Shown here: piece by piece, positions 1 to 5,221 of the stretch
How the letters are laid out: each line of letters starts with the position of its first letter
Position numbering within the stretch: the first letter of the stretch is position 1
Origin: an uncultured Chloroflexota bacterium
GTDB lineage: Bacteria > Chloroflexota > Limnocylindria > Limnocylindrales > Limnocylindraceae
Assembly: GCA_903944295.1 (NCBI GenBank)
Contig: CAJARA010000109.1
Location: 1-5,221 of the forward strand
Direction of reading: 5' to 3'
Length of the DNA stretch: 5,221 bases
Program-made: the position numbers and the translations under genes
Notes under the pieces: model-generated
The model's database searches: none
Told to the model about the DNA's origin: nothing
The model's input: the letters and a program-made list of their open reading frames with translations, nothing else

Positions 1-15
1 CGTCGCCATCAGCGT

Positions 16-1305
16 CTAGTCGTCGCCGCCGGACCCCGCGGCGCTGGTGCCACTCGCGTCCGTCTCGGGATCAGCCTTGCCGCCCGCTGCCGGTGCGGAT
101 CGCGGGATAGCGGCACGTGCACGGAGCGCCGCAAGGTTCGCGGTGATCTCTTCGAGTGAGTCGCCACCGAGCTTCTCCAGGACGAATGGCACCAAGGCGA
201 GCGCCGCCATCGCTTCGCCGATCACGCCCGCGGCGGGGACCACGCTGATGTCTGAGCGTTCGTAGTGCGCCTTCTCCACCTTCTCGCCGCTGATCAGGTC
301 GGCAGATGGGAGTGGTCGAGCGAGCGTGCTGATCGGCTTCACCGCGGCGCGGATCACGAGCGGCTCGCCGTTACTGACGCCGCCAGTGAGACCGCCAGCG
401 CGATTGGTGCGGTGCACCCAGTCGCCTGCGGGCGTGCGCCCCTCAATCACGTCGTGAACTTCGGAGCCGAAGATGCGCGTCTGCTCAAAGCCTAAGCCGA
501 ACTCCACACCCTTCACGCTCTGGATGCTCATCATCGCCTGGGCGAGTGCCGCATCAAGGCGGCGATCCCAATGCACATAGGAGCCGAGCCCGATCGGCAG
601 ACCTTTCACGACGACTTCAAAGATGCCGCCCACGGTGTTCCCCGCCTCGCGTGCCTCATCAATGCGGGCGACCATCCGCGTTTCAGCGGCAGGGTCTGGG
701 CAGCGCAGCGGGCTCTCCTCTGACTCTTCGCGACTGCGTGTGCAGTTGGCGGGATCCACCGCAACGCCGCCCACCTCGGCGGTGAACGACCAGATCTCAA
801 TGCCGAGTGCGTGGAGGAGCGCCTTCGCAACGCCGCCAGCGGCAACACGCGCCGCTGTCTCGCGCGCCGACGCGCGCTCCAGCACGTTGCGCACATCATC
901 AAAGCCGTACTTCAGTGCGCCGGCTAGATCGGCGTGCCCTGGTCGGACGCGCGTCACGGGGATGGCGCGCTTCGTCCCTTCGGCGGCGCTCGCCGCAAGT
1001 TCCGCCGCCTGCTCTGTGCTGAGAGGCTCTGACTGCATCACCCGCGTCCAGTTCTCCCAGTCGCGGTTCTCGATCAAGAGAAGGATCGGTGAACCCATGG
1101 TGAGGCCGTGACGGACGCCGCTGCGGATGCGCGCGTGGTCCTGCTCAATCTTCTGGCGCGCGCCGCGACCGTAGCCGCCTTGGCGACGCTTCAGATCAGT
1201 GGCAAGCGCCGCCTCAGTTAGTGGGACGCCGGCCGGCATCCCCTCAACAATGACGCCGAGCTCTGGACCATGTGACTCACCGGCGGTCAGGTAGCGGAAG
1301 CTCAT
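16..1305 (-). CDS. aroC: Chorismate synthase (AroC)
   Basis: Catalyses the last step of the shikimate pathway: cytoplasmic, FMNH2-dependent 1,4-elimination of phosphate from EPSP to give chorismate. The 429-aa product shows the family signatures in order: GESHG (9-13), RRQGGYGRGARQKIEQD (40-56), TRVRPGHADLAGALKY (118-133, His124 being the second conserved histidine), NVLERASARETAARVAAG (140-157), then GLGSYVHWDRRLD, GVEFGLGF, NRAGGLTGGVSNGEP and HYERSDISVVPA. The RRxGGYGRGAR form is the one I associate with actinobacteria and relatives. The usual GDTVGG reads GNTVGG here. The protein is longer than the usual 350-400 aa because the last 30 or so residues are a Gly/Ala/Ser/Asp-rich, probably disordered tail after the conserved core. 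The start codon overlaps the aroE stop as ATGA and has a good Shine-Dalgarno, GGAGG at 1316-1312, 6 nt upstream. It is the last complete gene of the operon in the window; no terminator is visible in the 15 nt after its stop. Confidence 0.98.
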   Translation of the reverse strand: MSFRYLTAGESHGPELGVIVEGMPAGVPLTEAALATDLKRRQGGYGRGARQKIEQDHARIRSGVRHGLTMGSPILLLIENRDWENWTRVMQSEPLSTEQAAELAASAAEGTKRAIPVTRVRPGHADLAGALKYGFDDVRNVLERASARETAARVAAGGVAKALLHALGIEIWSFTAEVGGVAVDPANCTRSREESEESPLRCPDPAAETRMVARIDEAREAGNTVGGIFEVVVKGLPIGLGSYVHWDRRLDAALAQAMMSIQSVKGVEFGLGFEQTRIFGSEVHDVIEGRTPAGDWVHRTNRAGGLTGGVSNGEPLVIRAAVKPISTLARPLPSADLISGEKVEKAHYERSDISVVPAAGVIGEAMAALALVPFVLEKLGGDSLEEITANLAALRARAAIPRSAPAAGGKADPETDASGTSAAGSGGDD

Positions 1306-2195
1306 TGCGCCCCTCCAATCACTGCGGGTGACTCACCCGTATGGGTAGATGATGCCGCGGCGGCGGCTAACGCGTCACGCATGATGCTGATCGGTGCTGG
1401 GCGCCCCGTCCAGAGTTCGAATGAGGCGGCCCCCTGAAGGAGGAGCATCTCCAGTCCGTCGGCCGCTTCGGCGCCAGCGGCGCGTGCACTTCGGACGAGC
1501 GCCGTCCCGCCAGGGGCGTAGACGGCGTCAATCAGGAACTGCCCCTCACGGAAGGCGGCGGCGGGGAGTGGCGGCGCATCCTTTAAGGAGAGTCCGAGGC
1601 TGGTGGCATTGATAACGATGCCCACGCGCGCCGCCTCCTCCACCAGGATCGACTCGTGCCACGGCACGGCGCGGATGGCGAGGTGCGGCCAGGTCTTGGA
1701 GGCCGCGGCGGCAACCTGCTCGGCGCGGCGCAAGTGACGATTGGTGATGCTGATCTGCCCCACGGCTGCGCTGACAAGCGCGGCAACGGCGGCGCGCGCG
1801 GCGCCCCCTGCGCCAAGGATCAGCGCGGCGCGTGGGGTGCGTCGCCCATCGAGCAGCGCATCAAGTGCGCCGCGCAGTCCTGCCACGTCGGTGTTTCGCC
1901 CAACGAGGCGGCTCCCAGCGCGCGTGATCGTATTGACGGCGCCGATCGCTGTGGTCTCCTCCGTCACCGAGTCGAGCAGCGCACCGATCGTCTCTTTGTG
2001 GGGGATCGTGACGTTGGCACCGATCAGATCTGGATCGGCGCGCAGCGCGGCAACGGCGGCGGCGAGTCCCTTCGGCGCCACATCCATCAGCTCGTAGCGC
2101 ACTGGGAGGCCGAGGTGGTCAAAGGCGGCCTGCTGGAAGGCGGGGGAGAGGCTGTGCGCCACCGGGTGCCCTAAGAGGACGATGCGCTTGCTCAT
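1302..2195 (-). CDS. aroE: Shikimate dehydrogenase, NADP-dependent (AroE)
   Basis: Reduces 3-dehydroshikimate to shikimate with NADPH in the cytoplasm. The 297-aa product is close to the usual 270-290 aa. The N-terminal substrate domain has LLGHPVAHSLSP (7-18, shikimate-binding Ser15/Ser17), GANVTIPHKE (59-68, catalytic Lys67), AVNTI (86-90) and GRNTD (99-103, catalytic Asp103). The nucleotide-binding domain has GAGGAARA (128-135), followed by TNRHLRRA (151-158), an NRxxxRA motif typical of NADP-preferring AroE. Further on are INATSLG (195-201) and GLEMLLLQGAASFELWTGRP, where Gln254 is the conserved C-terminal substrate ligand. The last 20 or so residues, rich in Ala/Ser/Thr, extend beyond the conserved fold. 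The start overlaps the aroA stop (ATGA, 2195-2192), and a purine-rich GAGAGG at 2208-2203 lies 7 nt upstream. The full catalytic set makes a YdiB- or quinate-type paralogue unlikely, especially inside an aro operon. Confidence 0.97.
   Translation of the reverse strand: MSKRIVLLGHPVAHSLSPAFQQAAFDHLGLPVRYELMDVAPKGLAAAVAALRADPDLIGANVTIPHKETIGALLDSVTEETTAIGAVNTITRAGSRLVGRNTDVAGLRGALDALLDGRRTPRAALILGAGGAARAAVAALVSAAVGQISITNRHLRRAEQVAAAASKTWPHLAIRAVPWHESILVEEAARVGIVINATSLGLSLKDAPPLPAAAFREGQFLIDAVYAPGGTALVRSARAAGAEAADGLEMLLLQGAASFELWTGRPAPISIMRDALAAAAASSTHTGESPAVIGGAQ
1312..1316 (-). promoter_or_regulatory. Ribosome-binding site of aroC
   Basis: GGAGG (followed by GG) lies inside the 3' end of aroE, 6 nt before the aroC ATG. 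It is the strongest internal Shine-Dalgarno of the operon. It supports the 1305 start and suggests aroC can be initiated de novo as well as by coupling through the ATGA overlap. Confidence 0.75.
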
Positions 2196-3556
2196 GCGCG
2201 CGCCTCTCGCTCTGCACTACCAGCGAGACGCAGAGCGTCATCAAAGAAGGTCGGATAGCTGACCGCCGCCGCAGCGGCGTCGTCAATCTCCACGGCGCCA
2301 TCGCCGACAAGTGCCGCAACCGCAAAGGTCATCGCGAGGCGGTGATCGCCGCGGACCTCGGGGCTCCCACCCTTCGACCGCTCGCCGCCAACAAAGTGGA
2401 GATCATCCCCATCCACGCGAACGGTGAGCCCGAGCCGTGTCAGGCCATCGGCAACACCGGCGATTCGGTCGCTCTCCTTGGCGCGCAGCTCCCCCGCGCC
2501 GCGGATGCTGCTTGCGCCGCGCGCCGCCGTTGCGGCGAGCGAGAGGATCGGCATCTCATCGATGGCGAGCGCCACATCCTGTGGGGTGATCTCAACGCCG
2601 TGGAGGTCGGCGCTGCGGACGCGGAGGTCGCCGATCGGCTCCCCCGAGCCGTCATCTGGTCGCGGCGTCTCTTCAATAGATGCGCCCATGCGGCGGAGGA
2701 TCTCAATCACGTGGCGACGGGTGGGGTTCAGCGAGACGCCGCGGATCGTCAGATCGGCATCTGGGTGCAGGCTCGCCGCCACCAACCAGAAGGCGGCCGA
2801 CGATGGGTCGCCTGGCACCTGCACCTGCGGGATCGCTCGCAACTGCGCGCCACCCTCAACGCTGATCGACCAGGCGCCATCAGCCCCTTGCACACGGCTG
2901 ATCTGCGCTCCACGCGCTGTGAGCATCCGCTCGCTGTGGTCCCGCGTCGCAACACTCTCTATATAGGTGGTTGTGCCGCGTGCGGCGAGGCCAGCAATAA
3001 GGACGCAGCTCTTCACCTGGGCACTCGGGGTGCTGGAGCGCCACTCGGTACCGTGCAGCGTGCCCCCAACAATGCGCAGCGGCGCCGTCTCGCCGCGCTC
3101 ACCAGCGGCGCCCGTGGCGTCAGATCCCATGGCGCGGAGTGGCTCAAGAACGCGTGCCATAGGGCGGCGGCGCAGCGACGCGTCGCCATCCAATACGTGC
3201 ACGCCAGAAACTCCCGCCACAAGCCCTGCGCCAAGCCGTGCGCTCGTCCCAGAGTTGCCGCAATCGAGGGATCCGTCGCCCTGCGCGGCGAGTCCGCTGC
3301 GACCAGGGGAGAGGACGCGCCAGCGCGCCGTCCCTGGTGCGTCGTCAGGTGCCGCTGGGAGTCGTTCGCAGGTTGCGCCGAGCGCGCGGATGATCCCCGC
3401 CGTGGAGCGCACATCATGGCCGTCACCGGCACCAGTGATCAGCGTCTCACCCTCCGCAAGCGCCGCGAAGAGCAGCGCGCGATGGCTGATCGACTTGTCG
3501 CCAGGGAGGCGCAGTTCACCCCGCAGCCGCGCTGCGGGGTTGACGCGGTGCGACAT
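2192..3556 (-). CDS. aroA: 3-phosphoshikimate 1-carboxyvinyltransferase (EPSP synthase, AroA)
   Basis: Transfers the enolpyruvyl group of PEP to shikimate-3-phosphate, giving EPSP, the substrate of AroC encoded two genes downstream. The 454-aa product has PGDKSISHR (18-26, Lys21), GNSGTSAR (100-107), the RRRPM turn (129-133), SAQVKS (178-183), RDHSERML (205-212), VPGDPSSAAF (247-256), NPTR (277-280), AIDEMP (331-336, catalytic Asp333), RAKESDRI (358-365, Lys360/Glu361) and GDHRLAM (403-409), ending in SYPTFFDDALRLAG. These blocks resemble the Bacillus-type enzymes more than the E. coli type. In the PEP loop the position equivalent to E. coli Gly96 is still Gly, unlike the Ala of glyphosate-insensitive CP4 EPSPS. 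The residue matching E. coli Pro101 is Leu, as is common in this branch, so sensitivity cannot be predicted. The start lies 3 nt after the aroF stop and has only a weak upstream GAAG, so translation probably relies on coupling. Confidence 0.98.
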   Translation of the reverse strand: MSHRVNPAARLRGELRLPGDKSISHRALLFAALAEGETLITGAGDGHDVRSTAGIIRALGATCERLPAAPDDAPGTARWRVLSPGRSGLAAQGDGSLDCGNSGTSARLGAGLVAGVSGVHVLDGDASLRRRPMARVLEPLRAMGSDATGAAGERGETAPLRIVGGTLHGTEWRSSTPSAQVKSCVLIAGLAARGTTTYIESVATRDHSERMLTARGAQISRVQGADGAWSISVEGGAQLRAIPQVQVPGDPSSAAFWLVAASLHPDADLTIRGVSLNPTRRHVIEILRRMGASIEETPRPDDGSGEPIGDLRVRSADLHGVEITPQDVALAIDEMPILSLAATAARGASSIRGAGELRAKESDRIAGVADGLTRLGLTVRVDGDDLHFVGGERSKGGSPEVRGDHRLAMTFAVAALVGDGAVEIDDAAAAAVSYPTFFDDALRLAGSAEREARA

Positions 3557-3559
3557 GCG

Positions 3560-4618
<1,059 letters not shown>

Positions 4619-4624
4619 TGGTTG

Positions 4625-4629
4625 CTCCT
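4625..4629 (-). promoter_or_regulatory. Ribosome-binding site of aroF
   Basis: AGGAG with a 6-nt spacer to the ATG at 4618, preceded by an unpaired A-rich CCAAAAC. This fixes the aroF start over the internal ATG at codon 5. Confidence 0.8.
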
Positions 4630-4637
4630 GTTTTGGT

Positions 4638-4651
4638 GCCGGCTTGCCGGC
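4638..4651 (-). other. Small GC hairpin between terminator and aroF RBS
   Basis: GCCGG-CAAG-CCGGC: a perfect 5-bp GC stem with a 4-nt loop. It lies between the terminator T-tract and the Shine-Dalgarno, ending 8 nt before AGGAG. It has no T-tract, so it is not a terminator. It may protect the 5' end or shape the ribosome-binding region, but this is inference from position only. Confidence 0.45.
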
Positions 4652-4660
4652 GGGGTGGGG

Positions 4661-4693
4661 GAAAAGAAAAGAGCAGAGGGGGCCCCTCTGCTC
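4661..4693 (-). terminator. Intrinsic terminator in the aro leader (attenuator)
   Basis: On the minus strand GAGCAGAGGGG (4693-4683) and CCCCTCTGCTC (4681-4671) are perfect 11-nt complements around one C, folding in practice as about a 9-bp stem with a 5-nt loop. TTTTCTTTTC follows at once (4670-4661), the classic Rho-independent signature. The plus strand has no T-tract after the hairpin, so the terminator is directional toward aroF. It lies between the candidate promoter (4809-4781) and aroF, and no gene upstream on this strand needs it, so it is best read as a conditional attenuator rather than a gene-end terminator. Confidence 0.88.
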
Positions 4694-4710
4694 ACATCCC
4701 GGCCGGACCG

Positions 4711-4747
4711 CCGGTCAGACGCTAGGCGTCTGGGCGGGTCAGACCGG
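4711..4747 (-). promoter_or_regulatory. Mutually exclusive leader stem segments (attenuator switch region)
   Basis: Three segments compete. Segment 1, GTCTG (4744-4740, overlapping the leader-peptide stop), complements CAGAC (4732-4728). Segment 2, CAGACGC (4732-4726), also forms a perfect 7-bp hairpin with segment 3, GCGTCTG (4722-4716), around loop CTA. The 2:3 hairpin can be extended by CCGGT (4747-4743) with ACCGG (4715-4711). Pairing 1:2 excludes 2:3. A further weak stem, CCGGC/GCCGG (4714-4710 with 4703-4699), lies just before the terminator. The pairings are seen directly. How they connect to the terminator is not clear by eye: the best candidate antiterminator pairing, GGTCC (4709-4705) with GGGCC (4685-4681), is only 5 bp including one G-U. 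Confidence 0.6.
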
Positions 4748-4774
4748 GCTCATAAAGTAACGATACGTCGTCAT
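4739..4774 (-). CDS. Aromatic-rich leader peptide of the aro operon (MTTYRYFMSPV)
   Basis: An 11-codon ORF with codons ATG ACG ACG TAT CGT TAC TTT ATG AGC CCG GTC TGA. Two Tyr codons and one Phe codon fall in a four-codon run (YRYF), and there is no Trp. It sits immediately downstream of a candidate promoter and upstream of competing stems and an intrinsic terminator, ahead of DAHP synthase. This is the arrangement of amino-acid attenuator leader peptides such as those of E. coli pheA or trp. A ribosome waiting at the Tyr/Phe codons (4765-4754) would leave segment 2 free. One finishing at the stop (4741-4739) would cover it. The predicted transcription start coincides with the A of its ATG, suggesting leaderless translation. 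Alternatively GGG at 4784-4782 could act as a poor Shine-Dalgarno. The peptide itself probably has no separate function. I know of no named homologue. Confidence 0.72.
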   Translation of the reverse strand: MTTYRYFMSPV

Positions 4775-4780
4775 GTCGTA

Positions 4781-4809
4781 ACCCTACGGCGATCTGCCCG
4801 CTCGGTCAA
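4781..4809 (-). promoter_or_regulatory. Promoter of the aro operon
   Basis: A -35 TTGACC (4809-4804; 5 of 6 to TTGACA), exactly 17 nt, then -10 TAGGGT (4786-4781), which keeps the T1, A2 and T6 of TATAAT. With a 6-nt gap the start of transcription falls at 4774, the A of the leader-peptide ATG. The -35 and spacing are good, the centre of the -10 is poor. No better candidate was found between here and aroF. Confidence 0.62.
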
Positions 4810-5112
4810 GATCTCCCCGCCGATTTGGCGCGCCGAGACCCCGAAAACCCCCGCAGCACGCCACCAGACGCGTCGCCTCGATCATCATCGTGCCTCGCTG
4901 ATGCGCCGATTTCTCGCACGAAATCGCCGTTTTTCAGAAAAATCGGTGCGGCAATCGCCAGTCTGCGCCGCGGCGCGCGCAACGCCGCGCAATGCGCCAC
5001 CAGTCCACAGTTTTTGACGAAAAGCGGCGCCGTTGTTGCCACTCAACGGGTCCGGCCGGGGTCAAGCTGGACGCCAATGGGATCAACCCTGTTGCGCCAC
5101 GCACAAAAGGGC
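4810..5112. other. Intergenic region without a convincing gene
   Basis: About 300 bases between the aro promoter and the divergent promoter. Open frames here lack recognisable motifs, have no good ribosome-binding sites and run across inverted repeats, so I do not call them. The stretch contains repeated AAATCG/CGATTT words (near 4821, 4907, 4921, 4940), an A/T-rich dyad, a GC-only run of CG repeats near 4965-4990, and a degenerate DnaA-box-like CAGTCCACA at 5001-5009. A second CTTGACC at 5066-5060 on the minus strand resembles the aro -35 but has no matching -10. No tRNA or known riboswitch is apparent. Confidence 0.6.
4906..4946. repeat. Nested A/T-rich inverted repeats (CGATTTC/GAAATCG and CCGTTTTT/AAAAATCGG)
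   Basis: CGATTTC (4907-4913) and GAAATCG (4920-4926) form a perfect 7-bp dyad with a 6-nt gap. CCGTTTTT (4927-4934) and AAAAATCGG (4938-4946) form an adjoining dyad with one extra T. The outer CCGATTT (4906-4912) can also pair with AAATCGG (4940-4946). They stand out in a GC-rich background upstream of the aro promoter. They could be operator half-sites or cruciform-forming DNA; no protein can be assigned. Confidence 0.5.
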
Positions 5113-5141
5113 TTGCACTTATCCACATTGTGTTTTACTTT
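5113..5141 (+). promoter_or_regulatory. Candidate promoter of the divergent plus-strand gene
   Basis: TTGCAC (5113-5118), 17 nt, TACTTT (5136-5141). Both boxes are imperfect, but the -10 keeps the same T-A-x-x-x-T pattern as the aro promoter. An alternative -10, TTTACT at 5134-5139, has 15-nt spacing. Predicted start near 5148 would give an untranslated leader of about 67 nt before the ATG at 5215. The region is A/T-rich compared with its surroundings. Confidence 0.4.
5119..5127 (+). promoter_or_regulatory. Perfect DnaA box inside the divergent promoter
   Basis: TTATCCACA matches the bacterial DnaA-box consensus at all nine positions. Two weaker look-alikes follow: TGTGTTTTA (5129-5137, opposite orientation, two mismatches) and TTTTCAACA (5139-5147, two mismatches). 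The group lies within a perfect 7-bp inverted repeat, GGGCTTG (5109-5115) and CAAGCCC (5146-5152). One strong box between -35 and -10 suggests DnaA control of the divergent gene rather than a full origin. The match is seen; the role is inferred. Confidence 0.55.
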
Positions 5142-5201
5142 TCAACAAGCCCCAGTTTTGGGGTGGAGTATGGCCAGGCCGCTCGTCGGGCTGGCCAGAG
5201 T

Positions 5202-5206
5202 GGAGG
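5202..5206 (+). promoter_or_regulatory. Ribosome-binding site of the divergent gene
   Basis: GGAGG, 8 nt before the ATG at 5215. It favours that start over the in-frame ATG at 5170, whose upstream GGAG is only 1 nt away. Confidence 0.6.
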
Positions 5207-5214
5207 TCCAGAAC

Positions 5215-5221
5215 ATGGCAG
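5215..5221 (+). CDS. 5' end of a divergent gene, product unknown (partial)
   Basis: ATG GCA G: only two full codons (Met-Ala) are inside the window, so no function can be read. Support is the well-placed GGAGG at 5202-5206, the promoter-like sequence at 5113-5141 and the divergent arrangement relative to the aro operon. An alternative in-frame start at 5170 would add 15 residues (MARPLVGLARVEVQN), but its spacing to GGAG is too short. The perfect DnaA box in the promoter suggests, without proving, a replication- or cell-cycle-linked gene. Confidence 0.5.

Noticed and set aside
1..9. Possible start of another operon gene after aroC (ATG GCG ACG on the minus strand, 6 nt after the aroC stop)
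   Set aside because: Only three codons are visible and there is no clear ribosome-binding site. A following aro gene such as aroK is plausible but cannot be supported from this window.
3220..3290. CP4-type glyphosate-insensitive EPSP synthase
   Set aside because: The PEP loop reads GNSGTSAR, with Gly where CP4 has the Ala responsible for insensitivity, so no such claim is supported.
4671..4693. Bidirectional or gene-end terminator
   Set aside because: The T-tract exists only in the aroF direction and no gene ends just upstream on that strand, so a leader attenuator fits better.
4661..4800. T-box riboswitch sensing tRNA-Tyr or tRNA-Phe
   Set aside because: I do not find the conserved T-box antiterminator sequence (TGGNACCGCG-like) or room for a specifier stem. 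The short aromatic-rich ORF explains the leader better.
4622..5017. Plus-strand open frame of 131 codons across the aro leader and intergenic region
   Set aside because: It overlaps the terminator, leader ORF and promoter on the opposite strand and has an Arg/Ala/Pro-rich composition without domain motifs.
4806..5042. Minus-strand open frame upstream of the aro promoter, with a further frame at 4934-5128
   Set aside because: GTG start without a Shine-Dalgarno, no motifs, Arg/Ala-rich translation typical of non-coding GC-rich DNA, runs through inverted repeats and ends on the aro -35 region.
5001..5147. Full chromosomal origin (oriC)
   Set aside because: Only one perfect DnaA box is present. 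The other candidates have two or more mismatches, and no clear AT-rich unwinding element or dnaA gene is visible.

Overview
The window is a compact chorismate-biosynthesis (shikimate pathway) operon of a GC-rich bacterium. It reads entirely on the minus strand, and its upstream control region and the first bases of a divergent gene lie at the right-hand end. In transcription order the operon is aroF (DAHP synthase, 4618-3560), aroA (EPSP synthase, 3556-2192), aroE (shikimate dehydrogenase, 2195-1302) and aroC (chorismate synthase, 1305-16). The genes are 3 nt apart or overlap by 4 nt (ATGA), so they should be co-transcribed and translationally coupled. They supply the first step and three of the last four steps from PEP plus erythrose-4-phosphate to chorismate. 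aroB, the dehydratase gene and aroK are not in the window.

The most interesting part is the leader of this operon (about 4661-4809, minus strand). A sigma70-type promoter (TTGACC, 17 nt, TAGGGT) would place the transcription start on, or within a base or so of, the A of an ATG that opens an 11-codon ORF, MTTYRYFMSPV. This ORF carries a Tyr-Arg-Tyr-Phe run. It is followed by overlapping, mutually exclusive stem segments, then a strong intrinsic terminator (11-bp arms plus a T-rich tract), and then the aroF ribosome-binding site. This has the layout of a transcription attenuator that senses Tyr/Phe supply through a probably leaderless leader peptide. AroF also carries an N-terminal domain like the one that mediates Tyr feedback in the Thermotoga enzyme, so control is predicted both at transcription and on the enzyme.

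From 4810 to about 5112 I see no convincing gene. The stretch holds A/T-rich inverted repeats built on AAATCG/CGATTT. From 5113 to 5221 is the promoter region of a divergent plus-strand gene. It has a perfect DnaA box (TTATCCACA, 5119-5127) lying between candidate -35 and -10 boxes and bracketed by a 7-bp inverted repeat, followed by GGAGG and an ATG at 5215. Only two codons of that gene are present, so its product is unknown.

Organism: high GC, a Thermotoga-like type I-beta AroF, a Bacillus-like AroA, an AroC resembling actinobacterial ones, and an apparently leaderless leader ORF fit a Chloroflexota- or Actinomycetota-like lineage. This is a guess from general resemblance, not a firm placement.
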